Below are positions 8,206 through 17,050 of a stretch of 64,000 nucleotides of DNA, piece by piece. The first letter of the stretch is position 1; each line of letters begins with the position of its first letter. Where the stretch lies: NCBI RefSeq assembly GCF_027923555.1, contig NZ_AP025523.1, positions 186,001 to 250,000 of the forward strand, read 5' to 3'. A program made the position numbers and the translations under genes. Below the pieces are notes generated by a model. That model saw nothing but the letters and a program-made list of their open reading frames with translations. It did not search any database and was not told the origin of the DNA. The DNA comes from Vulcanimicrobium alpinum. GTDB taxonomy: Bacteria; Vulcanimicrobiota; Vulcanimicrobiia; Vulcanimicrobiales; Vulcanimicrobiaceae.

Positions 8206-9517
8206 GATTTTGTGGGTCTTCCGGTTTTGTAGTGGGCGGGCGAGAGGAAATCGGTCGGCCGTCGTAATGCTACGCCATGCGAGACACCGAATTCATCCGC
8301 GGGTTGCTGCGCGTCGAAGATCCTTGGGACGTGACCGAATCAAAGCTCGATCTCGAGCGAAATCGGGTCGATGTTCGGCTTGAATGGCAAGGCGCGGGTC
8401 GCTGTCCAAAATGCGATCGGGAGTGCCCCAAGCACGATCATCGCGAGCGCGTCTGGCGTGACCTCGATCTGGCCGGCGACCAACTTTTCTTGCACGCCTC
8501 CGTACCCCGGATCGATTGTCCCGAGCACGGCGTCACGACCGTTGCGATTCCCTGGTCAAGCGGTCGCACCGAGTTTACGTCGCGCTTCGAGCGTTTGGCG
8601 ATCGCCCTCCTACTCGAGATGTCCGTCGCGGCGGTCGCGCGTCGCTTGGGCATCAGCTGGGAGCAAGTCGATTCCATTATGCTCCGGGCGGTCGAGCGCG
8701 GTAAGCAGCGGCGACTGCCACGTCTTGTGCGGCATCTCGGCATCGACGAGAAGGCCGTCAAAAAGCGGCATCGGTACTTCACGATCGTGTCCGACTTGGA
8801 CCGCGGCGAGGTCCTGTGGGTCGGTCGCGGTCGCAAGCGCGAATCGATTGACGCTTTCTACGACGGCCTTTCGCACGAACAACTTCATGCCATTGAGGGC
8901 ATCGCGATGGATATGTGGCAGCCGTACTTCGAGTCGACCGTAGCACACGTGCCCGATGCGGCACGGAAGATCGTCTTCGATAAGTACCACATCACGGCAT
9001 ATCTCACCAAAGCCGTCGATCTCACTCGTCGAGCGATGATGCGTGACAAGACGCTCGACCGAACGGCATTGAAAGGGACTAAGTATTCCTGGTTGCGCTC
9101 GTTTGCGAATCTCGACCGCGACGAACGACGTGATCTGAGCGCCTTGCGGAGCCAGTACAAACGCCTTGGCCGCGCGTGGTCGATGAAGGAGCACTTTACG
9201 GAGTTCTGGCGATATCGGCGTGAGTCCGCAGCGCGTCGTTTCTTTGCCGATTGGTACCGGTGGGCGACGCACTCTCAATTGCCCGAAATGATCAGCGTCG
9301 CGCGCACGCTCAAACGTCACTTTGCGAACATCATCACGTACATTCGCAAGCCGATCACCAATGCGGCAGCCGAGAGCCTCAACAGCAAGATCCAAATGAT
9401 CAAATTCCGCGCGCGCGGCTATCGCAATGAGGGCCGATTTGCAGCGGCGATTCTATTCCACTGTGGTGGGCTCGACCTCTTGCCCGCCCACCCGAAGTCC
9501 TGAAGCGCCGATTTTGT
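8206..9517 (+). mobile_element. ISL3-family insertion sequence with 8-bp target duplication
   Basis: The element proper is 8214-9509 (1296 bp). Its ends are inverted repeats of about 34 bp sharing GTGGGCGGGC and an outer GG..CTTC. It is flanked by perfect 8-bp direct repeats GATTTTGT at 8206-8213 and 9510-9517, the duplication size expected of ISL3 elements. One intact transposase gene fills it. It is inserted in the remnant of an IS3-type orfB. Identical flanks and an intact gene indicate a recent insertion. Confidence 0.92.
8277..9503 (+). CDS. ISL3-family transposase
   Basis: This 408-aa transposase appears intact. The N-terminus has the family zinc-binding region (RCPKCDRECPKHDH, then a Cys/His pair in DCPEHG). 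It is followed by a helix-turn-helix (VAAVARRLGISWEQVD) and the DDE catalytic region: LGIDEKAVKK, then GIAMDMWQPY, with the final Glu in NAAAESLNSKIQ. The C-terminal RARGYRN is typical of the family. ATG at 8277 is the only good start after the left inverted repeat. Codons are noticeably more AT-tolerant than in neighbouring chromosomal genes. Confidence 0.92.
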   Translation: MRDTEFIRGLLRVEDPWDVTESKLDLERNRVDVRLEWQGAGRCPKCDRECPKHDHRERVWRDLDLAGDQLFLHASVPRIDCPEHGVTTVAIPWSSGRTEFTSRFERLAIALLLEMSVAAVARRLGISWEQVDSIMLRAVERGKQRRLPRLVRHLGIDEKAVKKRHRYFTIVSDLDRGEVLWVGRGRKRESIDAFYDGLSHEQLHAIEGIAMDMWQPYFESTVAHVPDAARKIVFDKYHITAYLTKAVDLTRRAMMRDKTLDRTALKGTKYSWLRSFANLDRDERRDLSALRSQYKRLGRAWSMKEHFTEFWRYRRESAARRFFADWYRWATHSQLPEMISVARTLKRHFANIITYIRKPITNAAAESLNSKIQMIKFRARGYRNEGRFAAAILFHCGGLDLLPAHPKS

Positions 9518-9628
9518 AGGATAAACTCCGCCGACGTCAAGCCGTGGCTGGGTATGAGGACGCCGCTTGTTGTAATCCACACGCCAGGCCTCGACCGCCG
9601 TACGAGCGTGGAAATCGTCTCCCCATGT
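9518..9628 (-). pseudogene. C-terminal remnant of an IS3-type orfB
   Basis: Read on the minus strand, 9611-9553 encodes HARTAVEAWRVDYNKRRPH, the C-terminal signature of IS3 transposases. About 10 codons later the family sequence LTSAEFILQ appears in another frame (around 9543-9520), so the remnant is frameshifted. The ISL3 element is inserted immediately after it, and the bases at 8047-8213 are probably its displaced end. Nothing upstream of the WRVDYN region is left. Confidence 0.65.
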
Positions 9629-9769
9629 GTCAGGATGATGTGGTACCAGCTCCCTCGGAAAAGTTCTGTTAAGCTGGGGCTGTCAGGAGCATACCATGAA
9701 CCCACCCTCAAACGGTTCGATCGTGTCCCCAGCCGTGGTGTACGAGCGGTGGCTCGGCGAGGGTAGCGC
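9629..9769 (+). other. IS3-type terminal fragment
   Basis: TGTCAGGATGATGTGGTACC at 9629 resembles the right end of the IS3-type element at 6439-8046, which reads TGTCAAGATAGAGTGGTACC inward. A short open frame follows from 9696. The fragment is cut off by the IS256-type element. The assignment is tentative. Confidence 0.35.
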
Positions 9770-10900
9770 TCAGCCGTTAATCACGGCGGAGAGCTTGGCG
9801 GGCTGATTATCGCTGACGGCACTGAGTCCTTCGAGTTGCATGTAGCGCCGCTGCAGTTGCCATTCGTCGTTCTGTTCCAGTAGGAGCGCACCGACGAGGC
9901 GTACGATGGCAGCATCGTTCGGGAAGATACCGACGACATCGGTGCGCCGCTTGATCTCCGCGTTGACCCGTTCGAGCGGATTGGTTGAGGCGATCTGCTT
10001 GCGGTGCGCCTTGGGAAAGTCCATGTACGCGAGCACGTCGTTCTCGGCGTCGTCCATCATCGCCGCGAGCTTCGGGAACTTCTGCCGAAGCTGCTCGGAG
10101 ACGATACGCCATTGCTCGTGCGCAGCTTCCGCTGTCTCTTGCGCGAATACCGTGTTGATCAACGCGAGGACCATCTGCCGTTGCCCTTTACCCGCATGTG
10201 CGAGCGCGTTTCGCATAAAATGCACGCGGCAGCGCTGCCACGTTGCTTTGAATACTTTCGCGATGGCCGCTTTCAGGCCGACATGCGAGTCGGAAATGAC
10301 GAGCTTGACACCGCGCAATCCGCGGCGGCTCAAGCTGCGAAGAAAGTCGATCCAGAACGGCTCTGCTTCGCTCGGACCAACCGCGAGGCCCAACAATTCC
10401 CGTGTCCCATCGGTGTTTACGCCGACGGCCAGTATCACGGCGACCGAGACGATGCGTCCGCCGGAGCGCGTCTTCACGTACGTCGCGTCGATCCAAAGAT
10501 AGGGCCAGTCGCCTTCGATCGGCCGGGTAAGAAATGCGTTCACGCGTTCGTCGATCTCTTCGCACAGCCGTGAGACCTGACTCTTGGAGATGCCTGTCAT
10601 CCCCATCGCCTTGACGAGCTCGTCGACCGAGCGCGTGGAGATGCCCTGGATGTAGGCCTCTTGGATGACGGCGGTGAGCGCCTTCTCCGCCGTGCGGCGC
10701 GGCTCGAGGAACGCGGGGAAGTAGCTACCTTTGCGCAACTTGGGGATGCGCAGTCCGATCGTGCCGGAACGCGTCTCCCATTGGCGCTCGCGGAAGCCGT
10801 TGCGGGCGTTCTGTCGGCCGGGGCCGCGCTCGCCGTAGGGCAAGCCGCAGAGTTCCTCAACATCGATCTCCATGATCCGCTGCGCGGCGTACTGGAGCAT
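9770..10900 (-). CDS. IS256-family (mutator-type) transposase, short N-terminus
   Basis: This 376-aa transposase has the IS256 core: [33 protein letters not shown] (first Asp), [15 protein letters not shown] (second Asp), [11 protein letters not shown], and the C-terminal [15 protein letters not shown] with the catalytic Glu, then [15 protein letters not shown]. Family members usually have about 20-30 more residues before [16 protein letters not shown]. Upstream of the ATG only eight sense codons precede a TAG, so the 5' end looks clipped, perhaps by the element at 10930 onward. Catalytic residues are intact. Exact ends were not resolved. Confidence 0.85.
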   Translation of the reverse strand: MLQYAAQRIMEIDVEELCGLPYGERGPGRQNARNGFRERQWETRSGTIGLRIPKLRKGSYFPAFLEPRRTAEKALTAVIQEAYIQGISTRSVDELVKAMGMTGISKSQVSRLCEEIDERVNAFLTRPIEGDWPYLWIDATYVKTRSGGRIVSVAVILAVGVNTDGTRELLGLAVGPSEAEPFWIDFLRSLSRRGLRGVKLVISDSHVGLKAAIAKVFKATWQRCRVHFMRNALAHAGKGQRQMVLALINTVFAQETAEAAHEQWRIVSEQLRQKFPKLAAMMDDAENDVLAYMDFPKAHRKQIASTNPLERVNAEIKRRTDVVGIFPNDAAIVRLVGALLLEQNDEWQLQRRYMQLEGLSAVSDNQPAKLSAVING

Positions 10901-11015
10901 CTCGCGAACGAAGTGGCCGAGTCCCTATAATTGATGTAAATTGAGCGGGCGGGTAGCCACCGCCCCGGTTCGAAGATTGACGTTGTTCAACACCTCAATC
11001 GAAAGGACCGAAACG

Positions 11016-12233
11016 GTGGCCGATTACGATCTTACCCTATCCCGCGACGCGATTCCAGCTTTGCTTGATCAGCCGGCGGCGCTCGGCAAACTCGTCGAAG
11101 TGATTCTCAACCAAGTGCTCGAGGCACAGATGCGCGATCATCTGGGCGCCGAGCGGTACGAACGCTGTCAAGAACGGGAGGGCTATCGGAATGGGTATCG
11201 CGATCGACAGCTCTCGACCCGCGTCGGATCGCTGGTCCTGCGCGTGCCGCAAACGCGCGACGGCAGCTTCTCAACCGACATCTTTGAGCGTTATCGCCGC
11301 AGCGAACAAGCCTTTGTCGTGGGCCTGATGGAGATGGTCGTCAACGGCGTCTCGACGCGGAAGGTCACGCGGATAACCGAAGGCCTCTGCGGGACGTCGT
11401 TTTCGAAATCGACGGTAAGTCGCCTTACGAAGGCACTCGACGAACCGGTCGCGGGATTCTTGAATCGCCGGCTCGACGCAGCGTACCCATTCATCATCGT
11501 TGACGCGCTCTTTACGAAGGTGCGCACCGACAAGAGCGTCGTCAGCAAAGCACTACTCATCGCGAGCGGCATTCGCGCTGACGGGTACCGCGAAATCCTT
11601 GGTCTTTCGATCGGCGATTCGGAGAGCTTTGCGACGTGGAACGAGTTCTTTCGCGGCCTCAAAGCGCGCGGCTTGCACGGCGTCGACGTTGCCGTCTCCG
11701 ACAATCACTCGGGCTTACGCGAGGCGATCGCCAAGCAATTCGTCGGCGCGACGTGGCAGCGTTGCCAGTTCCACGTGATGAAGAACTTGCTCGATCACGC
11801 GCCCAAGAAAGAACGGGAAAACGTAACCGCTGCAGCTCGGCTGATCTTCCTCGCAACTGATCGCAAAGAGGCCGAGCGTCGATATGCGGAATTCATGGCC
11901 CGCTTCGCAGAAACGGCGCCCAAGTCGTGCGTGTGCTTGGAAGGAGCGTTCGAAGACATGCTTGCGATCTTGCCGCTGCCGGAGAAATATCGCCGGCGAC
12001 TGCGCACGAGCAACATGCAAGAGCGGCTCAATGAAGAGATTCGTCGCCGGGAGAAAGTCATTCGCATCTTCCCAAACGACGCCGCGGCGATTCGCATGGT
12101 CGGCGCGCTACTCTCCGAGCAAAACGACGAATGGTTAGGCCGAGCCTACTTCGACATGACCGAATACTTCGAATGGAAAGCAACGACGGTGGCCAAGCCG
12201 GCCGCCGTAAAACGAGACAGACGAGCAGCCTAA
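11016..12233 (+). CDS. IS256-family (mutator-type) transposase, second type
   Basis: This 405-aa transposase is full length for the family but clearly different from the one at 9770. The order is a helical N-terminus with LEAQMRDHLGAERYER, RNGYRDRQLSTRVGSLVLRVPQ, FIIVDALFTKVR (first Asp), GVDVAVSDNHSGL (second Asp), WQRCQFHVMKN, TSNMQERLNEEIRRREK (Glu), and FPNDAAAIRMVGALL. I chose the GTG at 11016 because GAAAGGA lies just upstream and the family N-terminus begins there. Short similar ends (TGATGTAAATT near 10932; TGCTGTAATT read inward near 12267) are possible terminal repeats. Confidence 0.87.
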   Translation: MADYDLTLSRDAIPALLDQPAALGKLVEVILNQVLEAQMRDHLGAERYERCQEREGYRNGYRDRQLSTRVGSLVLRVPQTRDGSFSTDIFERYRRSEQAFVVGLMEMVVNGVSTRKVTRITEGLCGTSFSKSTVSRLTKALDEPVAGFLNRRLDAAYPFIIVDALFTKVRTDKSVVSKALLIASGIRADGYREILGLSIGDSESFATWNEFFRGLKARGLHGVDVAVSDNHSGLREAIAKQFVGATWQRCQFHVMKNLLDHAPKKERENVTAAARLIFLATDRKEAERRYAEFMARFAETAPKSCVCLEGAFEDMLAILPLPEKYRRRLRTSNMQERLNEEIRRREKVIRIFPNDAAAIRMVGALLSEQNDEWLGRAYFDMTEYFEWKATTVAKPAAVKRDRRAA

Positions 12234-12337
12234 CTAACGCGATCGACGAACCGGAATTACAGCAGATTTGGGACTTGACTAACGAAGTCGACGTCGCCGC
12301 CCTTTTCGACGAGCTCGGAAAGTGCGATACTGGGTTT

Positions 12338-12406
12338 GGCCATCGTGGATCCCTTTCGGTCGGTTATTTGTTGCAAAAACAACCTTCGCCGAAAGCCACG
12401 ATGGCC
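12338..12406. repeat. long imperfect hairpin (possible MITE or IS end)
   Basis: GGCCATCGTGG (12338-12348) pairs perfectly with CCACGATGGCC (12396-12406). Inside this, TTTCGG (12354-12359) pairs with CCGAAA (12389-12394) and GTTG pairs with CAAC around an A-rich loop. The structure lies between the second IS256-type gene and the orphan IS3 orfA. Confidence 0.6.
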
Positions 12407-12883
12407 GCTCTCTATGCTACAAGGGCGACCCTCTCATACACCACGGGCCGGGACACGATCAACGGTGTTTCGCCGCCGTCGATTGAGCGTCGGCTCTCGA
12501 TTGTCGAGACGCCGGTTCAGCGGCCGACGCGACGTCGCTTCTCGGTCGCCGAAAAGGCGCGTATTGTGAACGATGCTGATGCCTGCGAGTCGGGTACGGT
12601 CGGTGCGTTCTTGCGCCGCGAAGGCATCTACTCTTCGCAGCTGTACGCATGGCGCAAGGAGCGCGATCGCGGCGATTACGATCCAAAGGAAATTAAGGCC
12701 CGAGCTCTCGATCGTAAGGAAGCCGAATCGCTCAAGAAAATGAACCACGAGCAAGACATTGAGATACGCAGGTTGCAACGCAAGATCGCGCGCTTGGAGC
12801 TTCTCGAAGACATCCGAAAAAAAGCAGCGGGGCTCTTGAACATCGAGTACAAGAGCCCCAAGTTCGACGACCTGGACGACTGA
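12401..12883 (+). pseudogene. orphan IS3-type orfA, orfB lost
   Basis: This is an OrfA-type DNA-binding protein (160 aa from the ATG at 12401; the true start is uncertain). It has RRRFSVAEKARIV, EGIYSSQLYAWRKERDRG and a charged coiled coil (IRRLQRKIARLELLEDI). It parallels the OrfA at 7485-7904, including the slippery A7 in CGA AAA AAA at 12817-12823. No orfB follows, because an IS481 element begins 19 bp after its stop and nothing orfB-like resumes after 14034. It is listed as broken because the element cannot transpose on its own. Confidence 0.75.
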
Positions 12884-12901
12884 TCTGTAGAAGTCAGGAT
12901 T

Positions 12902-14034
12902 TGATCTGACGGTTGTCGAATACCGGTGGTGAATCCTCCTGAGGAGCCATCCATGAACAGCGACCGAAAAGTCATCAAGGCGAAAGTGGGCCTACTCCAG
13001 CTCGGCAAGCAGCTCGGAAATGTGACTGAAGCCTGCCGCGTGATGGGTTACAGCCGTGATAGCTTCTACCGTTTCAAAGAGCTCTACGAGACGGGCGGCG
13101 ATCTGGCCTTGGCCGAGATCACCAAGCGAAAGCCGAACCTCAAGAACCGCATTGCTCCCGAAGTCGAGGATGCGATTGTCGATCTTGCGATCGAGTTCCC
13201 TGCGTACGGTCAAGTGCGCGCAGCGAACGAGCTCGCCAAGCGTGGGATGCGTATGTCGCCGGCGGGACTTCGCGGGGTGTGGCTGCGACACGATCTTGAG
13301 ACGATGAAGAAACGGCTCAAAGCGCTGGAAGCAAAGAGCGCCCAAGATGGGCTCGTCCTGACTGAGGCGCAAGTCGTCGCGCTGGAGCGTGCCAAGCTCG
13401 AGAAAGAAGCGCACGGCGAGTTCGAGAGTGAGTGCCCCGGCTACTGCGGCGCGCAGGACACCTTCTTCGTTGGGACGATGAAGGGCGTCGGCCGCATCTA
13501 CCAGCAGACCTTCATCGACACCTATGCGAAGGTGGGCGTCGCGAAGCTCTATTTGGACAAGACACCAATCACTGCGGCCGACCTGCTCAACGATCGCGTG
13601 TTACCGCTATACGAAGAGTACGGGATTACGTTGCAACGGATCCTGACCGACCGCGGCACGGAGTTTTGCGGGCGTGAGGGACATCCGTACGAGCTCTACC
13701 TGGCGATCGAAGACATCGACCACACCCGAACGAAGGCACGCCATCCGCAGACCAACGGCATCGTCGAGCGTTTTCACAAAACGATGCTTGATGAGTTTTA
13801 TCGGATCGCGTTTCGCAAGACGATCTACACGTCGCTCGAGCAACTGCAGCGGGACCTCGATGCGTGGACCGAGGAGTACAACACGCAGCGTCCGCATCAA
13901 GGACGCTGGTGCTACGGCAAGACGCCGATGCAGACATTCGTCGACAGTGTCTCCCTTGCGAAAGAGAAACAGATCGCTTAGACTGAAACCCAACCTATCT
14001 GACACTACCGCAAGATCGTACGACTGTCAGATCA
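12902..14034 (+). mobile_element. IS481-family insertion sequence
   Basis: TGATCTGAC followed by GGTTGT at the left (12902) and TGATCTGAC followed by AGTCGT read inward from 14034 form the inverted repeats. They enclose one intact transposase gene, giving about 1.13 kb, normal for the family. I found no clear target duplication. It interrupts or abuts the orphan IS3 orfA. Confidence 0.8.
12953..13981 (+). CDS. IS481-family transposase
   Basis: This 342-aa transposase begins at the ATG at 12953, which has GAGGAG 7 bp upstream. The N-terminus is a helix-turn-helix ([19 protein letters not shown]), followed by an HTH_21-like region ([14 protein letters not shown]) and the rve catalytic domain. 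The acidic residues lie in the region around TFIDTYAKV, in [11 protein letters not shown] and in [17 protein letters not shown]. The C-terminus has [21 protein letters not shown]. It looks intact. A relic of a close relative lies at 16886-16981. Confidence 0.9.
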   Translation: MNSDRKVIKAKVGLLQLGKQLGNVTEACRVMGYSRDSFYRFKELYETGGDLALAEITKRKPNLKNRIAPEVEDAIVDLAIEFPAYGQVRAANELAKRGMRMSPAGLRGVWLRHDLETMKKRLKALEAKSAQDGLVLTEAQVVALERAKLEKEAHGEFESECPGYCGAQDTFFVGTMKGVGRIYQQTFIDTYAKVGVAKLYLDKTPITAADLLNDRVLPLYEEYGITLQRILTDRGTEFCGREGHPYELYLAIEDIDHTRTKARHPQTNGIVERFHKTMLDEFYRIAFRKTIYTSLEQLQRDLDAWTEEYNTQRPHQGRWCYGKTPMQTFVDSVSLAKEKQIA

Positions 14035-14445
14035 CATAGTAGCTAGTACAGCTTATGCGTTGCAGCCGCATCGCTTTGCCGCTGGCGCGCCAAAACTCGC
14101 AACAATTCCGAGCCAAGTCTGGATCAACGAGTCGAAGGCTGCCGACATCGCCGCATGACCAAGATGCTCACAAACTCCCGCAACCTGCTGGTATCAAATT
14201 ACTTGACAAGTTCCGCATCACGCAGCGTATTTACTGCTCGCTCAGTGCCCAAAGCGAATGCCACGCCGTCGAACCTTGCCAATACGCACCTTTGGGAACA
14301 CCTGATTCCTCACTGTCGATAACAGACCGCAGTGTCGTCGACCAGCAAGCGATGAAATTGAGAATGCTCGCGGTCGTTCGTGGCCGTTGCCCTGCTCAAT
14401 CGTGCCGCCGTCGCGGGAACGAAGCTCCTCAGAATGGGGCTGACA
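14035..14445. other. about 410 bp without a recognisable gene
   Basis: This lies between the IS481 element and the anti-sigma gene. The base composition is more AT-rich than the chromosomal genes around it. The only long open frame (14055-14465) has no family resemblance and is rich in Arg, Ser and Gln, as chance frames are. It may be decayed mobile-element DNA; I see no repeat or promoter I can name. Confidence 0.4.
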
Positions 14446-15078
14446 TCACGAGCCGTCGCTGCTAACCTGCGGCGGCCCCGTGCGTGCAGCTGAACCGCCT
14501 GCCGGCTCCATCGTCACGCCGATGTGATGAGTTCCAGCGAGAATGTTGCCGGGCACGACGAGAACTTCAAGGCCGCCGGAAGTGCGATGGAGCATCCCCG
14601 GCGAGCGGACTGTCTCGCGGCGCACCCAGACTTGGTAACCGCGGCCAGCCGGCGGCGGCGGAAGGCCATCGACCACGAAAGCCGTGCGTCGTCCCCCACT
14701 GCCGAGGAGCGCGGTGCCGTGCGCTGTCGCGCCGTTCAAAGCGATTTGAAGCGGACGGTCCGTGATCATCTGCACGACCGCAGTAAGATCACCATCGGAA
14801 CCGACGTGCGAGGTCCAGGCGATGCCGCCGGCGAGCAAGAGGGATGCAGCGATTGCCGCGACCGCTGGCAACCGGCGAAAAAACATCGCCCCCACACGCG
14901 GCACGCGCGGCGGAGCGTTAACCGGAAGCGTGCGAAACGCGCGCAAGACATTGGCGTACGAAGCGACGCCGTCTCGGCACGGGGAGCAGTCGCGACAGTG
15001 CGCTTCGAACACCTGCGATTCACCGGATTCCAGGGCGCCGAGCACGTAGGCTTCGAGATCATCGTGCACTTGGTTCAT
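14446..15078 (-). CDS. RskA-type anti-sigma factor
   Basis: This is a membrane anti-sigma factor of 210 aa. The cytoplasmic N-terminus carries the zinc-binding anti-sigma motif HCRDCSPC (His-x3-Cys-x2-Cys) near residue 27. One transmembrane helix (AVAAIAASLLLAGGIAW) lies near residue 80, and the outer domain is of the RskA type (GRGYQVWVRR..., then THHIGVTMEPAGGS). It would hold the ECF sigma factor encoded just upstream until the outer domain is cleaved or senses a signal. Its ATG overlaps the sigma stop (ATGA), typical of sigma/anti-sigma pairs. Confidence 0.88.
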   Translation of the reverse strand: MNQVHDDLEAYVLGALESGESQVFEAHCRDCSPCRDGVASYANVLRAFRTLPVNAPPRVPRVGAMFFRRLPAVAAIAASLLLAGGIAWTSHVGSDGDLTAVVQMITDRPLQIALNGATAHGTALLGSGGRRTAFVVDGLPPPPAGRGYQVWVRRETVRSPGMLHRTSGGLEVLVVPGNILAGTHHIGVTMEPAGGSAARTGPPQVSSDGS

Positions 15079-15656
15079 GCCGGATCACCCGCCGGTGCCT
15101 CCAACGACCGCCGCAGGTGGCGCATAGCGAGCCGCACGCGGCTCTTGACCGTACCTAACGGAGTGCCCGTCGCCTCGGCGATCTCACTTTGCGTTAACCC
15201 GCCAAAATAGGCAAGTTCCACAACGGCACGCTGCTCGGCGCCGAGTGAATCGAGCGCGGTTCGAATATCGTGCTGCTCTTGGCGCTCCATAACGATGTCC
15301 TCGGGCCCGGCCGCGCCGGACGGAAAATGCTCGTGAATCGGTCCGCTCACGCGTCGCGCGTCACGCCGGCGAATGCGGTCAATCGCCGCATTGCGCCCGA
15401 TGATCACTAGCCACGCGCGCACCGAGCGCCCGCGCTGTTCGAACGAACCGGCGCATCTCCATAACGCCATGAACGCAGACTGTGTGGCGTCGTCCGCGTC
15501 AACGCGGTCGGCGACCACACGAGCGGCGACGGCCGAAACTGCACTCGCGTGGCGCCGGTACAGTTCCTCGAATGCGTCGGCGTGTTTTTCTCCGACGAGG
15601 CGCACGAGCGCCTCATCGGAGAGTTCCGCTACTTCTTGGCGGTAAGATCGCCGCAA
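15075..15656 (-). CDS. ECF-type RNA polymerase sigma factor (SigK-like)
   Basis: Region 2 is visible as AFEELYRRHASAVSAVAARV...DDATQSAFMALW, with RAWLVIIGRNAAIDRIRRR. Region 4 is seen as LGAEQRAVVELAYFGGLTQSEIAEATGTPLGTVKSRV. The frame is open much further upstream, but that part lies inside the neighbouring gene and is Arg-rich. I used the TTG at 15656, which gives 193 aa, a usual length; no ATG fits and the start is uncertain. It overlaps both the upstream secreted-protein gene and the downstream anti-sigma gene, making a three-gene operon. Confidence 0.85.
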   Translation of the reverse strand: MRRSYRQEVAELSDEALVRLVGEKHADAFEELYRRHASAVSAVAARVVADRVDADDATQSAFMALWRCAGSFEQRGRSVRAWLVIIGRNAAIDRIRRRDARRVSGPIHEHFPSGAAGPEDIVMERQEQHDIRTALDSLGAEQRAVVELAYFGGLTQSEIAEATGTPLGTVKSRVRLAMRHLRRSLEAPAGDPA

Positions 15657-16045
15657 GCGACGTACGTCGGAATGTCGGTCGTGGACTTGTGGACGTTCAC
15701 CGCGAAGCCCCCGCCTATCAGTTGTGCGATCGGGACGTCGACCATCGAGGTTGACGTGCCATCGACCACGACTACGAGCGGATACTTGGGCTTCGGATTG
15801 AGCTTCGCGCACGAGCCCTCGTGGATGTGCGCAGGCTGCGGGACGTCGGTCGGCGCATTGGCGAGCGCAACCACGACGCGCGTCTTATCGCCGATCGGTG
15901 TGAGCGTGACGGTTCCAAGCTCACCGGACGCATTTTGCGTCGCGATCGCGTAGACGCGGGTGGGGCCGTCGGCGGCGAAAGCCGGGGCGGCAGCGATTAA
16001 CAGCGCGCCGGCCGCGGCCGCGGCAAGCATCTTAGAATTCAGCAA
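15629..16045 (-). CDS. secreted CHRD-like protein
   Basis: This is an exported protein of about 138 aa with a signal peptide (AAAAAGALLIAAAPAFAADG). The mature part has QPAHIHEGSCAKLNPKPKYPL and a late AVNVHKSTTDIPTYVACGDL. That pattern is seen in small periplasmic proteins that resemble CHRD or superoxide-dismutase-like domains. The TTG at 16045 is preferred because GGAGG lies 5 nt before it, while the ATG at 16030 would be 20 nt away. As first gene of the sigma/anti-sigma operon it may be a target of that sigma factor. Function unknown. Confidence 0.7.
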   Translation of the reverse strand: MLNSKMLAAAAAGALLIAAAPAFAADGPTRVYAIATQNASGELGTVTLTPIGDKTRVVVALANAPTDVPQPAHIHEGSCAKLNPKPKYPLVVVVDGTSTSMVDVPIAQLIGGGFAVNVHKSTTDIPTYVACGDLTAKK

Positions 16046-16111
16046 GAAAGCCTCCGGAAAAGAGATTGATGCTTCCTGAACGCGGCGGCTGGCGTCTCGG
16101 ATCACAAACAC

Positions 16112-16730
16112 GGCGGCATTCTTCCGATCGGCGCTCTCCCCCGCGCCTCTCGCTGCGTTCTCTCCATCCCGAAGAAGAGAGCGTCGCGCTGACCTTGCCC
16201 CGGATGTCAGGCCGCGGATAACCGTGAGTTTGGTGTAGTGCGATATTTGGACCGACGACGATCACTCGGCCGCATCGAGTCGTACGTGATGCAAAGCGCG
16301 CCGAAGCAGCCTGTCTCCTATCGTTTCCTCCCCTGACGACGCTCCCAGGCTCGCGTTTGCCCTTGTCCTCGCGATCGCCGCGACGGGCGGCAGCCGCTTT
16401 TTGCCGATCGTAGGCGGTCCTTTGCTCGCGATCCCATTCGCCGCGATCGACCGAGCATGTCTCGCCGCCCGCTCGGCACGAGCGGAGCATCCGATATGCG
16501 GCGAAGCAGATTTTGCATCCGCGATACCGATTCCGGATTCGGGCTTTCGATCGTCAGCGTGGTCCGCTCAGGTATCGGGACGCTTCCGGTTATGCTCGCG
16601 ACAGTTGTGATAGCGCCGATATTGGCGCCGCAATTGGGTCGCCTGCTCTGTCTGGACGGCGGGCGTTCGCCGTTTCTACGCGACGAACGGCGTTGTGCTT
16701 GATCGTGTCCCGCATTCTTGACGCTACCGC
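16112..16730. other. about 620 bp without a supported gene
   Basis: Open frames here are short, overlap in several frames and match nothing I recognise. One (16457-16702) contains a hydrophobic run (LPVMLATVVIAPILAPQLG) that could be debris of a transporter, but no family motif supports it. The stretch leads into two transposase relics and is probably decayed DNA. Confidence 0.4.
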
Positions 16731-16812
16731 GGAAGGCGACTGGCCGTATCTGTGGATCGACGCGACGTACGTAAAAGTTCGTCAGGCGGGCCGCATCGTT
16801 TCGGTTGCGTTA
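16731..16812 (+). pseudogene. internal fragment of an IS256-family transposase
   Basis: This stretch encodes [17 protein letters not shown] then AGRIVSVAL. It is nearly the same as [26 protein letters not shown] in the transposase at 9770-10900. The match starts and ends abruptly (27-28 codons), so it is a scar of a lost element, not a gene. Confidence 0.75.
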
Positions 16813-16831
16813 ATATGTGTTAACCGACACT

Positions 16832-16981
16832 TCGTCTGACAGTCCGCTCGGTTTATCCGGCTAGTTGTCAGATGGTTCGCAGCTGTTAGGCCGCATGCTT
16901 TTCTCGCGCAATCGCGAGGCTGTCTACGATCTCCATGGGAGCCTTCACATAGCACCAGCGACCTTGATGTTCGCGTCTTCG
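16832..16981 (-). pseudogene. C-terminal relic of an IS481-family element
   Basis: Read on the minus strand, 16981-16886 encodes EHQGRWCYVKAPMEIVDSL then AIAREKHAA and a stop. This matches the end of the IS481 transposase at 12953-13981 ([28 protein letters not shown]). It is followed by TGTCAGAC-type terminal sequence near 16842. The break falls exactly where the IS256 fragment begins, so two elements met here. Confidence 0.75.
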
Positions 16982-17050
16982 TTCTTCGCAAGCGGTTGAA
17001 AACCGTCCTCAGGTCAGACCCGCCTGCCCGGACAACATATCAGCGTGACA

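Noticed and set aside
14055-14465. 136-codon open frame after the IS481 element
   Set aside because: No family, odd composition and no ribosome site; listed only as non-coding.
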